A stretch of DNA of 64,000 nt from Hemibagrus wyckioides (taxonomy: Eukaryota; Chordata; Actinopteri; Siluriformes; Bagridae). The stretch lies in NCBI RefSeq assembly GCF_019097595.1, contig NC_080717.1:20983836-21047835 (forward strand), given 5' to 3'. The translations under genes and the position numbers were made by a program. The notes under the pieces were generated by a model that saw only the letters and a program-made list of their open reading frames with translations, did no database searches and was not told the origin of the DNA. Shown piece after piece: positions 1 to 13,813 of the stretch; the first letter of the stretch is position 1; every line of letters begins with the position of its first letter.

Positions 1-737
1 TAGTAAATGTTTTAGATATATGACTCAATAATCATCTATCATACATTCCTTCTTCTGAAAAAAAAAAAAAGTACTGTAAAGTACTGTGATTCCTGAAAGA
101 ATGAATTATACCGATGTAGACCTCAATTTAAAAAGAATGTACAAACTTTTTCCGTAAACGTTTATTGACACCACAACAACTGCCCTCAGACATGTACAGT
201 AAATATTTTTCCTTCATCATTTTACTCAGAGCAAGGAAGCATGATGAATTTTACGCTACACATAATGTGAATACACATTAGATTAAAAACCGCACTGGAC
301 TATTCCTTTAAACCCTGATACTCTGTTATGCTAGGCTGACAAGAAACCGCCCCTGTAGTCAAACTCGGGTCAGCTTTGTCTGCCAGCCAAGCCAGCCGTC
401 ACTCTCACTTGTTAATTTCCCAGAATGCCCTTGGGGCATCACTGGCGTGGCCTCATTGGTGCGGTGCTGTCCGGTCACAGGGTCTGATTGCTGTTAGACT
501 GACACCAGACCCCTGTGGGTGTTTGGGTGTGTGTGTGTGTGTGTGAGGAGGAGGAGGAATTGACACAAAATACTATACATTCCAAGAATCGTCAGTGCTG
601 ACTTTGTTTCCACAGACAAAATGGCCTCAGTTAGAGCTAATTGCTGCTTGCAACATCCTCCCTTTCTTCTTCCTAGTTGCTTAAACAGCGAGACCCTCAT
701 GCACTTGTTTTCAATTTCGCCCTTTCTTCTCTTCCAG
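1..737. other. slit3: slit3 intron (partial), upstream of first exon in window
   Basis: I find no coding exon here. The stretch is AT-rich at first, then mixed. It has a short (TG)n run near 528-545 and ends in a pyrimidine-rich tract (ttctcttccag) that serves as the acceptor of the exon at 738. Confidence 0.6.
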
Positions 738-809
738 GACTCTCCACGGAAACGACCTTTCAACTATTCCAGAGGGAGCCTTCAACCACTTGACGTCTCT
801 GTCTCATCT
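738..809 (+). CDS. slit3: slit3 exon: last leucine-rich repeat of LRR domain 4
   Basis: This 72-bp exon is the typical size of a single-LRR exon in Slit genes. It reads [18 protein letters not shown] then TSLSHL, with the LRR pattern L-x-G-N-x-L-x-x-I-P. It enters and leaves in split codons: the acceptor cag precedes g-act-ctc, and the donor is ct|gtgagt. The split leucine codon is completed by the first base of the exon at 1700. It packs against the C-terminal cap encoded by that exon. Confidence 0.93.
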
Positions 810-1293
810 GTGAGTGCATGTGATCGTCATCTCTTTCTGTCCCTCCTTATTAATGACAGACTCGCAGCATCACCCGCAATCACTCACCTATTTATGATCT
901 GTTGAGGATTGCCTTCATAACCTGGTGTGAAAGAGAGAGAGAGAGAGAGAGAGAGTGAGGCTTTTTTTTTTTTTTTTTTTAAGAGCTGCCCTGTGCTCAA
1001 CTCTCAGAGCCAGGGCCCCACAGGAAATCTTTGTAAATTTTATTACAGCTAAAAGGCATCCATCAGTGAGTTCTTATGCCTCTTTTTTTTCCCCTTCTTC
1101 TTCTTCTTCCTTCTCCGGCTGCAGTTCCTGGTGCCGCTTTAAAATGAGGTTGCTTTAGTGCTGCAATGAAAAGAACTGTCACAAAAGGTTCCTCTTTGAG
1201 AATAAGGGTCCTCTGATTCATTAAAGACAGAATGGAAGGAAGTGGCGCTTTAGTACATGAAGAGGCTGCCTTTGTGTACTTAAGCAGGATGTT

Positions 1294-1332
<39 letters not shown>

Positions 1333-1657
1333 GACTAAAGTTTCCTGCATGCTTTTATGATCAACTCCACTTTTCCGGTCTGCCTGGCAAATAGTCTCTC
1401 CTCAATGCTGATGGCACCTGTCTCATAGAGCAGGATTATATCCAAAAATAAGGGAATTTTGTGGCGATCTTTGGGATCTTTTTATGCTTGTAGGCATTAT
1501 TTGGTGTAAATGGATACAAATAGAGACAGGACTAGAAGGCACAGTATTATAACTGGTAGGTCGGGGTTATGGTGGTTTTAAAAAATTTATTATTGAACTA
1601 GAACAGGTACAATTCTTAGAAAATGTCACAGATAGAACGATGTGTAAGTGTAATAAC

Positions 1658-1694
<37 letters not shown>

Positions 1695-2440
1695 CTCAGG
1701 GCTCTGGGAGCAAACCCACTCTATTGTGACTGTGAGCTTCGCTGGCTGTCTCAGTGGGTTAAAGCCGGTTTTAAGGAGCCTGGCATTGCTCGCTGTACTG
1801 GACCGCCTGACATGGCTGACCGTCTGCTTCTGACCACGCCTCTCAATCGCTTCCTGTGCAATGGTGAACTTCTCTTCCATTTGTTCTAATTCTTCATTCA
1901 GTGTATGTCCTCCTCTGCTTATCTAACAGCCAAAATCACCCAAGTGCTCCCATGTTTTCGACCTCCAGCCCAGTTTGAAGCATTGAGGGATTAGGCAAGT
2001 GATTTGAGATTAAGCAAAAGATTAAAGGGATTTTTATATATTTGGTTGGCTCAAGATTTTATTGACGCCCCAGTTTTTGCGATCCAGGTTTTGCGTCCAC
2101 TTTTTAATGTCCCCTTCTATCCTTTAGTGACTGGAGCGCATCATCACTGTGCGTTTATATTATTAATCATGGCATGACAAGAGCACACTTTTCAAATTTT
2201 ATGATTTTCAACCTGATTTTTCTTTACACAGTGTAAAAGAAGTCATTGGGCTTATGCTGATATGCTGATATATTAAATATTTGCACCAATTAATTATATG
2301 GGAAAAAGTTGCATTTGCAGAATATCAGATTGGTGCAAAATAACTTGCAGCATGATGGCATTTTTGTCTTGTTTTGACTTCATCTGACATATGAGGTGCC
2401 AAAACTTTTTATAGCTACACCCTTGACTCTTCTCGCTTTT

Positions 2441-2483
<43 letters not shown>

Positions 2484-5400
2484 AGGTCCTGTTGATCTGA
2501 ATATGATGTCCAAGTGCGCCCCCTGTCTGGCGAACCCATGCCAGAACAATGGCACATGCGTTAGTGATGTCACAGGCTCCTATCACTGCACCTGTCCTTT
2601 TGGCTACAAGGTGAAATATTGTTTTGTCCTGACACACACACACACACACACAATGCAAATACCTACGCAATTCATTCCTACCCAGGCATACACCCCCTTC
2701 CTGAGTTTATTGTACATCGCCTATTTGAGTTATGCATATCATTACAAGAGCGCACGAAACCAAGCTTGTATCATCAATCTTCTTGAGCTTGCTCGATATA
2801 TTGGAATCTCCTCTGCTCATGCATGCACAATGCTCAGCGAGTGATCAATGGGGAAGCGCAAAGGCGTCCAGGACTGCAGATTTAGAGTCCTAGTCAGGAT
2901 ATGCTTACAGCTATATTACGCATCATGCTGTTCGGTGTGATTATGAATATTGTGACAGATGACAAGTGAGTCATGAAACTGATGAAGTGTGAGATGAGGT
3001 TTAGGATAAAGACCAAACAGCAGAGAGAATATAATAACTGTTGCACCTAATCTGCTGCAGAGTTGCATGATAACGTCTGCTTAATATTTACTTAAACGAT
3101 CAATAATGACAAACTGACAGGATTTATAACAAATATTCGGGATGTTTTCCACATTATTCTGTATAAACCGATGCGTCTAAATATGGCTGGATCTGTTCAT
3201 CAAAATAAGAGCAAGTTTGTTGGGCTTGAATTTTAATTAGATACGACACTAAGCTTACTTTAACTAAATGAGGACGCAGCACCTCACAGCTCCAGGGTCT
3301 CAGGTTCGATCTTGAGCTTAGGTTACTGTCTGTCTGGAGTGTCTCTGAAGAGTCATAAATGTTTTTCCTTTGTCTCTGTAGAGTCTCCCATGTTCTTCCT
3401 GTGTCTCTGTGGAGTCTCATATGTTTTTCCTGTCTCTCTGTGTAGTCTCATATGTTCTTCCTGTGTCTCTGTGGAGTCTCATATGTTTTTCCTGTCTCTC
3501 TGTGTAGTCTCATATGTTCTTCCTGTGTCTCTGTGAAGTCTCATATTTTTTTCCTGTCTCTCTGTGTAGTCTCGTATGTTCTTCCTGTCTCTCTGTGTAG
3601 TCTCGTATGTTCTTCCTGTGTCTCTGTGTAGTCTCATATGTTCTTCCTGTGTCTCTGTGTAGTCTCATATGTTCTTCCTGTGTCTCTGTGGAGTCTCATA
3701 TGTTTTTCCTGTCTCTCTGTGTAGTCTCATATGTTCTTCCTGTGTCTCTGTGTAGTCTCATATGTTCTTCCTGTGTCTCTGTGAAGTCTCATATTTTTTT
3801 CCTGTCTCTCTGTGTAGTCTCGTATGTTCTTCCTGTGTCTCTGTGTAGTCTCATATGTTCTTCCTGTGTCTCTGTGAAGTCTCATATTTTTTTCCTGTCT
3901 CTCTGTGTAGTCTCGTATGTTCTTCCTGTGTCTCTGTGTAGTCTCATATGTTCTTCCTGTGTCTCTGTGAAGTCTCATATTTTTTTCCTGTCTCTCTGTG
4001 TAGTCTCGTATGTTCTTCCTGTGTCTCTGTGGAGTCTCATATGTTTTTCCTGTCTCTCTGTGTAGACTCATATGTTCTTCCAGTGTCTCTGAAGAGGCAT
4101 AAATGTTTTTCCTTTGTCTCTGTAGAGTCTCCCACGTTCTTCCTTTGTCTCTGTAGGGTCTCCCATGTTCTTCCTTTGTCTCTGTAGGGTCTCCCATGTT
4201 CTTCCTGTGTCTCTGTGGAGTCTCATATGTTCCTCCTTTGTCTCTGTAGAGTCTTCCGTGTTCTTCCTGGGTTTGTCTGGAGTCTCTCATGTTGTTCCTG
4301 TGTCTCTGTAGAATCTCCCATTTCCCCCCTGTGTCTCTGTAGAGTCTCCCATGTTTCTCCTGTGCCTGTGTAGAGTCTCCCATGTTCTTCCTGTGTCTCT
4401 GTAGAGTCTCCCATGTTTCTCCTGTGCCTGTGTAGAGTCTCCCATGTTCTTCCTGTGTCTCTAGAGAGTCTCCCATGTTCCTCCTGTGTCTCTAGAGCGT
4501 CTCCCCTGTTCTTCCTGGGTCTATGTGGAGTCTCCCATGTTCCTCCTGTGTCTCAGTGGAGTCTTTCATGTTCCTCCTGTGTCTCATTCGAGTCTTTCGT
4601 GTTCCACCTGTATCTCTGTGGAGTCTCCCATGTTCTTCCTGTGTCTCTGTGGAGTCTCCCATGTTCTTCCCAGGATTGTGAGGGTATCCTCAGGGTTCTC
4701 TGGTTTCCTCCCACCTCCCAAAAATATCCAGATAGATGCACTGGCTACAATACATTGATATTAGGTATGAAAGTGTATATGTAGGTTGCCCTGCAGTGGA
4801 CTGGCGTACCATCTCTGCTGTATTCCCAGCTTATGTCCAGTTTTTCCCATATTCACTGTGTCCCTGACCAGGATAAAGCTGCCCTGAAGATGAATGAATT
4901 AATGAACGAGGAAGCCAAGAACTGTGATCACAATTAAAAGACAATTAGTCGGGCAGTATTGTATTGGACAGTGTGTGTGTGTGTGTTTGTGTGGTGTCTT
5001 TTGATTGGTTATGGGATTCCTGTCATTGTCTGTCTGCAGTTGAACAGATAGAGTTTCACCCCTCGACCTCTACAACACAAAAAAACAATGGCTTCTCTTT
5101 TAATTAAAATCCCTGCACCCAAGGTTAAAACAGGTGTGTGTGTGTGTGTGTTTCAGGCTCTCTTCCATTTTGACAGCCTTCTTTTCCCTTCACCTTCTCT
5201 GCTTTCTCAGTTTCTCTACATTGATTTAAACACAGGAAGCGAATCAAACGCAAGCAGTCTAGAGGTGACAAGTAAGAAAATGTCCGAACACAGTAGCCGT
5301 GAGTGGTAAAGAGGAAATCAGCAAAACATAAGAGGGTTTTTTTTTTTTTTGCCTGAAATTGGAACTAGGCAGCAGCAGTGGAGTGCTAAATGGATCTGAA

Positions 5401-8400
5401 CACATTATTCTGCCCTTTTTTTTTTTTTTGTTCTGTTTGGGCCAGGATGTGGGAAGGAGAAACCCAAACCAGACATTTGTACTGACAGTGTAAGAGCTTC
5501 TGTTACACCCATTTCAGAAGAGTCTAACACAATAAAGCATGTTCCAGCTGCTAATAATTCCTCCAGAGAAATGTAAAATGTATTGTATTTGCTGCCAGTT
5601 TAGTCTTACTGTCTCTTTCTGACCTCTGGGTCTGAGTGTACGAGCATGTGAGGAAAGTGTGTGTAAAGTTTTTAAAGTCTCAGAACTACTGATTTTTACC
5701 TGTAGTTCTGCCAAAAGACACACATCACGTCATTGCTTACACGGCTCATTGCTTTCACAAAACTAAGCTGGGTTTTGTGCTGTAGTTTCTAATCAGGACT
5801 TCGTCTACACCTTACATTCGATCATTTTTCTCCTCTTTCACCAGTACACTGACTTTTCAAAAACAGTCATTTTTAATCAGTATGTACATATATATATATA
5901 TATATAAATGTATTATTTTATGGCTGATATAAAATGAGACAGGACATGTTGGCTTTTAGTGTTTTTACCTTACACCGAATAGCAAACATCTCCGAGAGCA
6001 GGAATGGGTTTGATATCAGCATAGATAGAAACATTTTGGGTTTTTCAAACTTTACTATGAATATATTGCTTCTAGTAGGCTAGATAACAACAGAAAAAAT
6101 CGTGAAAAACAAATTCCTAAAGCTCTGAGTGTCTACTTTCATATATGGCATTAATCACCACTGTGGAGTCTGTCATGACAAAGACATTAAAACATGGGCA
6201 CAACAAAACAGGCCAAAAAAAATCAATTTTTTGGCCTCTGGGAGCAAAAAAGAGCAAAAAAAGTTTAAATCTTCATAATATTTGAAGCTTGTCTTAAATC
6301 TTTCTCTGGTTAGCCGGCGGATTGAAGAAGCATTTATTGTACAATGCAATACTTAAAGAGATTTTTATCAGGTATATTAAAGACATAAATCTTATTTTGA
6401 GTCATATCGCTGTTTGTCTTTTTGTGCTATTTAAGGGCCGGAACTGTGAGATCCCCATGAACGCCTGCCTGAGTCAACCCTGCATCAACGGGGGCACGTG
6501 TCACCTCTCACCCGGTCAGGATGGTCACTACAGGTACACACTGCACTCTCACCTCGGTGTCGTTTTACTGCTCGGATGTCATCTCCAATTTGTGAATGGA
6601 TATGTGTGTAAACTCAACACTGACAGCGTTACTACTAAAGTTTCAACTCTATTTGCCAGGTGTGCTTTAAAAACCAAGAGCCAGACAGATTTTTAATGTC
6701 CCAGTAAATGTCCTGACTTTGGACACTCTCAGCCTCCTTAAACACCTCGTAACATTTTAAATGCACGTAGCTTTGCCCTTTCCATCCGATTACAGGGAGG
6801 CCTCGGCTTCTGCGTCCAGGCAGGCAACAAATAAACCCCGCGTCAGGTTCCACTTGACATTACAAAAAAAACAGCAGTGAAACGGCTGCGGTGAACCATT
6901 TGGATGGAGTGGGGTCAGGGTGCGTGTTTGTGGCGTGGGTGGATGTCAGTGCCGGGGGAGTGAGTATGATATATCGGCTCCAGCCTAGACGCTGCCCTTT
7001 GAGCTCGAGCCGTCTCCGAAATCTGGAAGTCTGAGTGGCGTGCTGTGGGGAGGGTTTCGGGGTGGAGGTGCCTGGGTGGCACCAGGGAGCATATGAGCTG
7101 GTTACTGGGTGAGATAAGTGTTGCTGGTCTTTCGTGGCAAGTCTCCATGGAGACAAAGCTTTATCAAACACTGCGCTTCCTCCCAAGCCTCAGTCACCAA
7201 TGGTGCCAAGCCACAACATACAGTAGGATTTAAAAGGAAACAGTAAAGTACCCTTGAACGTGTCGTTTCAAACCATTAAAAGCAATCTGTGTAGAATAAT
7301 AAATTGTTAAAAGTGTTTTAATGCCTATGATCGAAAGGAAAAAAGAAGCCAGGCTCTACAAATATACATTTATAAGCAAATCAGTAATGTCACCATATCC
7401 TCCATCATTCCATAAAGCTGATCTCATGCATTACAGGGAAACATGAACTCCACTGTAGTATCTGAATCTCTGTACGTATCTCAAAACCTCTGCACTGTTT
7501 TATTCTCAGCAGTTCGTTAAAAAGCCAAAATATGCTTCTCGCTGCATGAGCCAAAAGTCTATTTCCAAATCAATTTAAAAATGCATTCCTCTGATACTTT
7601 GCATAATGGACAATATGACATGAATTTTAGACTAAAGTATCAAGGCATCAGGTGAGATTTTAGATGTAAACTATATGTTGAATTAAAAAAAATTCTGTAG
7701 TTTCATGTTTTATTAAAGGAATATTAATTATTTTTTATAGTCAGAAAGACGTGACCTTGTTTCTGTCACCATTAGAAAAATGTATTAAAATTATATTAAT
7801 TAATCATTTAATATTTTTCTGTAAAAAGCTTTAAAATAATGGTATGTTAGTTAACTGTAGAAATGAAAAGAAAGGGGATAAGTCTGTGAATGTTTTAGCC
7901 CTCGGAAATAACCGTATTAGAACACATTTATCTTTCAAACTGCAATTAATACAAGAGTTAGTTCACATTATTTACATTAACGCTGAACTCTCAGCATCAG
8001 GAAGGGCATCCGGCGTAAAACCTGTGCCAAATTGAAACGTGTGGTCCAAATGATCCGCTGTGGTGACCCCAAACAGGGAGCAGCCGAAAGAACAACAACA
8101 ACAACAACATTTACATTAATGCTGAAGTTTATGAGATGTCCATCTTAACTAATGTTGGAAATAAAGTTAGCTAAAAAGTGTTAGTAAATCCTCATCATTA
8201 CTGACAGCTACAGCAATCATAGGTTTTAGCAGTTAAGAGTCTGATTAGCTCCACGTTAGAGGATCATCTGAGTGCTTCGGTATCACTAAGGTTAAAGTGT
8301 TAACGTGATAAAATGTATAAATTGTGTATACAAGTTTCTCTAACACTACCACCAGAGATAACAGCAGCCTCACTCTGTTTCCATCTCACTCCAGCTGTGT

Positions 8401-11400
8401 GTGTCTGCCTGGTTTCGAGGGCGATCGGTGTGAGGTGAACCCAGATGACTGTGAAGACAACGACTGCGAGAATAACTCCACCTGCGTGGACGGCATCAAC
8501 AACTACACCTGCGTCTGCTCCTCCAACTACAGAGGTACTGTTGAAACCCGCTTCAGTGCAGCAACACGGTGATGGCTTACAGTTATTAGAGCCAGCACAC
8601 ACACACACACACACACACAGAGAGGGTTTAGCAATAAGACACCAGGTGCTACTCAGCTGAGCTCAGATCCCATTCAGTGGGATTACATTGTTTGAGGAGT
8701 GTATTTCCTCCCGGAGTTATTGCTTTGTTTGCTGTTTTTTGTTACACGGCTACAGGGCAATTCTTGTTTATTCATTGGCACCTTATACACTTAAGATAGC
8801 TTTGAATTAATACAAAAAACTATAAGAGGGTAATGTGTGAAGGAAAAGCAGGAGTGCGACAGGCGTCCTGACTCAGCAGTGTTAGAGTAAAGGCTGTTGC
8901 TTGCGTACTGCAGGACTGAGAGGAGTAAGAGGAGAGATGCAGCTGTTTTCAGCAAGCCCTGTTATTACTCACAGGAAGTCTAATTGTATCCTCCTCTGGG
9001 AGCATGTGTGTGTGTGTGTGTGTGTTTGCCCACTGTGGTACCAGCTCTGGACTGAAAGCCGAAACTGTAGGCTTTGCCCTACACACAGCTGCTGTATAAA
9101 GCCGAGCGGTTGACGAGAAGGGAAGCCCCAAAGCAGGTCCACAATTAGAACTCCTGTAAACAGTTTTCCTCTTCCTCAATCACACTCCTGTGTAAAGTGC
9201 ACTCGATTTTGTACTCAGACGCACTCCAGGGTTGGGTTTTTTTTTTCACAGGAATCTAACGTTTCAGGTGCTATTTGAAGGGTGCGTTTTTGTTTAGCCT
9301 TGCTGTGATTCATTTATGCAGGTGAGCAGACAGAAATTCATACTCGGGTGCGAAGCAGGGGTGTCAGAGTGAATTCGAATGCGAGTCAATTGCAGTGAGA
9401 GAATGAGCTCAAGCCAGTATCAACCCAACTGCACCACATGAACCAAACATGCTGTGTGTATTAGGTTGTGTGCAGTGTTTTTGTTTGTAACCTGAGGCAT
9501 GAGGTGCAAAGTGAGCCAATGGACAGAGCTGTAATACTGCAGATAGAGACAAAGAAGAGAAACACTGGATGCAATAAAATGTTATAGAACTATATAAGTA
9601 GTTATTTATATAGGTATTGAATATCTCTGGTGGTAGGGCTGTCACTGAACGAATATAAAATGTCATGCAATTTGTTTTGAATGTATTCAAATATATAGCC
9701 GCCGACCCACCCCGCCCACCCCCTCAAAAAAGTCTTCCGCAACCCAAAAATTCTTTTGAGCATTTTATTAACTGCTCCACTCGTCTGTGCCTCTGTCCGA
9801 CTTTCTGCTGCCTCGTTGTGGGGGTAAGTCAATAGGTGACCCTGAAGATTTGTTGAAGTGGAGGTCAACAAAGTCAACAAACAGCTTTATCATTGACTGT
9901 AACTTTGTCTATCTACAGTGTAGAACCCAAAATACTGACACACGCTGCTTTTTAGATGATTTGGGGCTGTAATTGTCTGCTCAAGGCAGCTCCGCTGCTT
10001 GCTGTTAGCTTCCATTTTCGTATCATTAGCTTAATATACTGATGGGTCAAAAGGGCATTCAAAACTGTTAGAGTGCCCCCTGCTGGATCAGATGCTAAAC
10101 AGCATGTCTGTTGCGCTTAGTCTGCACAAATTATAGATTGATTAAGAATTTTTCATGTCATGTTTTAATGTACATTTGATTATTGTTAAAAAAATTGACA
10201 GCTCTACCTGGTGGATCCTGCGCTCTCCTGGGCCAGGAACTAATCCAGCCACTGAGGGGTTAACCCTTAGTGCCGGTCCCAAACTGAGATAAAATGTGAG
10301 GGTTGCATCAGGAAGGGCGTCCAGCATAAAACCTGTCCCAAAACAAAATATGTGAATTGGATGATCCTCTGTGGTGACCACAGACAGGTAGCAGCTAAAA
10401 GACAACACCATTTATAGAATTATAGAAATTAAAGTAAAGCACCACTTTACTAAATTGCCAAAGGTTTGTTTTGAGTTCACAAAAAGTTATATGAGTATGT
10501 TCTCATCCCTGTAAGTCGCTCACTATAATTATGTGGCACCAAACCAAGCCTGAATTTTCAGACACAACAAACAAACAAATAAATAAAGAGAAGCCTTTAT
10601 TTGCCACATGTACATTACATCACAGTGAACTTCTTTTATTCACATATTCCAGTTTAGGAAGTTGGGGTCAGAGTGCAGGGTCAACTATTATACAGCCCCA
10701 CTGGGTCAGAGAGGGTTAAGCGTCTTGCCCAAGGGCAGTTTTGACAATGCTGGGGATTGATTCTCCACACTTTTGATTAACAACCGGAGACTTAACCGTT
10801 TGCACCACCATTATCCTCGGTGTAAAGACATCTACTAACACTTGAATCCAAAATCTGATGATTTGTCATCAAATACATTAACGACCCAGAGAGCTGGAGT
10901 AAGGGATCATCTGTAGTGTTGCTATTCAGAAGGAAGAATGGTGCAGGAAAATATCAAACCATAGAGACAATGTCCTTTTCTGTTTAATAAAACATAATTT
11001 CTGTCCACTGCGTCTGTAGTGTATAGCCAATAAGCATGGACAACTTCAACTTGTTTCCCTATGCTGGAAAAAAAACAGAAAGCCAGACCTCATTATAGTA
11101 CTTAGAACTATTTATAATACACTAATGTCTAGGGACATGTCTTGAATTTCATTGATTTTCCAAAGATTTTAAATATTCAGCTGTATTAACTGAAATGAAG
11201 CTAAGCTGTAACGTTAAGGAGTCATACCAGAGCTGTTATATAGCTGTTATAGTTTAAGGCGATTTTCCAAAAGTCAGTATTTACTGTTTTCCTGAAGGAT
11301 TGAAGGAACATTAGGCAGAAAATGAGCTACCTATGAGCTACATTGATTCTGTAGGTAGTTCCAGCTGAAAGCATAAATGATACAGATTTCATATAATAGT

Positions 11401-13084
11401 ATTATTATTAATACGTTTACAAATACTAGGCTACGAATATGAAGCTAAAATTAAGCTGGAGTTTAATATTCTATCATAATATGCCTACACAAAAATGTTT
11501 TTTCTTCACAGAAGATCCTGACGTCTATGCGAGTGTTTCATAATAAGTTCCTGGCAAATGTGCAGTCCCATAAATGTGCATCATTTTGGACAAATTTGAA
11601 CCAATTGTACGGTTTTCAAGTGTGTTGTAATGTGTATGATGATAACAATACAGTATTTTGGTTCCATCCTTCAACCCGTTCCCTGATCTCGTTTCTGCAG
11701 CTCTGGTTTTGTGTTGCTTCTGTTTAGTTTAGCACTATAGTGATCTCTCCACATCCTATTGGATCTTAAATGCCCTTCAGTTTAACCATGTAGATTTGAT
11801 TAAAAAGCCACAGCCGCAGCCGTTTGCCAGGCTGCGGGCGCAGATGCTGAGCTGGGTAGAGGAAACAGCGGGCCACAGAGGGCTGCACATGTTTAACTGC
11901 ATCTCCACTCAACATCCAGTCAAAGCCCCAGAGTCTGGTGGGAGGGGTGGGGGGTGGGGGTGAGGAAGCGGGCCTGGCGAGCTCATCCAGAGCCTGGGAG
12001 GCTACATCTGTTTCCATGTGTGTGCTACATTTGTATTTCTTCACTATAAAACAGTAAGACCCTCAAGTAGATGGTAGAAGAACAGAGGGCTTAGTGTGTG
12101 AGAGAGTGTGTGTAAGAGAGAGAGAGAGAGAGAGAAAGAGGGGATGTCCAGCAGCAGGTGAAAGGATAAAAAAGTCACACTGAAGCTTCTAGAAGGAATG
12201 ATTTAGAGCTCTCAGAAGGGTTTTGGAGCATTGTAGCTTTGCCAGTGCACACACACATACACACACACACACTTTAGACTGACATTGGGCAAAGATGTAA
12301 AAAAATGTCAGTAGACCTCCAGGGAGTCATCAAACACAAGGATGACCCATTCTCCATGCAACTGCTAGCTAATTTTTTACTACTGCGGTTTGAGCTGTTT
12401 AGCATGTGATACAGCTGTGACAGCTGCACAGGCAGGTGTTGCAGAGGTTATATCTGTCTGCGTATGTGTCTATGTGTATTAGGAGACCTGTGTGAAGAGG
12501 TGGTGGACCCCTGCCTGCCTGGGTTTGACCCCTGCCAGCATGACTCCAAGTGTGTGCCTCTCAGTAAGGGCTACAGGTATGTGTGTCATCTTCAGGGCTG
12601 AAAGGTCAGGATTCAGAGGGACTGAGCTTTGTTTTAGAATTCTGAAAGCAGATGATATGCATGACATGGATTGGAGCTCGTTCAGTACATGTGGTGTGTA
12701 TGTGTGTTGTAGGTGTGAGTGTTTGCCAGGCTATGTGGGGCAGCACTGTGAGCAGGACTACAATGACTGTCTGGAGAACAAGTGTCAGCATGGGGCTGAG
12801 TGTGTGGATGCCATCAACGGCTACACGTGTGTCTGCAAGGATGGTTTCAGGTAAGACACATAGTACCTGTTTACACATGCACATGGACACCTAGACTGGA
12901 TTATAAGTCAAATTGCGTATTAATGGATTTCCAGTAACCACTGGTTTATGCTGGTTCAGTTCACAGTTGATTCAGACTTTATTCCAGGAACAGTAAGCAG
13001 GGAAAACACCTCTAAAAACACATCTATCTATATATCTGTATCTATATGATATCCTTCTAGCTGTCTCTCTGCCTATCTATCTGC

Positions 13085-13172
<88 letters not shown>

Positions 13173-13596
13173 TTCAGTGTAAATGTGTGTGTGGAGCTCA
13201 TTCAGGGTGTATTTCCACCTCTGGTCCTGCCTTCCTGGAATAAGTTCTGAATCCAAAATAATCCTGACCAGGATAAAGTGGTTACAGAAGATGAATGAAT
13301 GAATGAACACATGTTACAGATTTATTTACAAAATCTAATTATAGAAATGTGCGAAAATAAAGTACACTATAAAAGACATGCATTTATTTAGATCTCTTTT
13401 TCCACATTACAGCACCACAAGGCCCAGAACCTTTTAGAAGCATGTTTAGGTGCTTAAAACGAGAACACAGGATCTTAAACTGGGGGGGGGGGGATTCTTC
13501 AGATAAGCAAATATTATGAAAGTTCAAAAGTTCTGACAGCCCTGACACACAGCCGTATGTTGAAGTACATATGCACTCACACTCACACACGCTCAA

Positions 13597-13627
<31 letters not shown>

Positions 13628-13782
13628 CACAAACACACCCCAGGCTCCTGAGCTACAGATGGTGCTTTATTATATGGCACAAGGCTGTCTCATCCGAGCC
13701 GAACGGCAGATGAATCTCCATGTGGCTAATTATAGTGCTATAAGTGTGGGACTGCCTTGTGGATCTGAGTGAGCGTGCATGC

Positions 13783-13813
<31 letters not shown>

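Larger units (their letters stand above)
2611..6435. other. slit3: slit3 intron with minisatellite and SINE
   Basis: This 3,825-bp intron holds a (CA)n at about 2630-2652, the SINE and 31-bp minisatellite at 3265-4915, short (TG)n runs near 4971 and 5133, poly-T runs near 5337 and 5417, and a (TA)n near 5888-5906. No conserved exon is visible outside these repeats. Confidence 0.8.
8535..12482. other. slit3: slit3 intron with several repeats
   Basis: This 3,948-bp intron holds (CA)n at about 8597-8620, (TG)n at about 9005-9025, retroelement remnants at 10,200-10,412 and 10,586-10,815, (GA)n at about 12,115-12,135 and (CA)n near 12,247-12,272. The rest is unique sequence with no exon I can support. 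Confidence 0.75.

Noticed and set aside
3727..4476. 249-codon minus-strand frame rich in T, E, H, R
   Set aside because: It is a read-through of the 31-bp minisatellite. The amino-acid pattern repeats every 31 residues and has no domain.
3330..4675. Possible CRISPR-like array
   Set aside because: Units abut one another with no unique spacers and the genome is vertebrate, so this is a minisatellite.
3312..4784. Several plus-strand frames rich in S, L, V, C, F
   Set aside because: The same minisatellite read in other frames.
6860..7233. Overlapping frames on both strands in a GC-richer intronic block
   Set aside because: No domain, no consistent splice sites, and inside a slit3 intron; composition alone explains the open frames.
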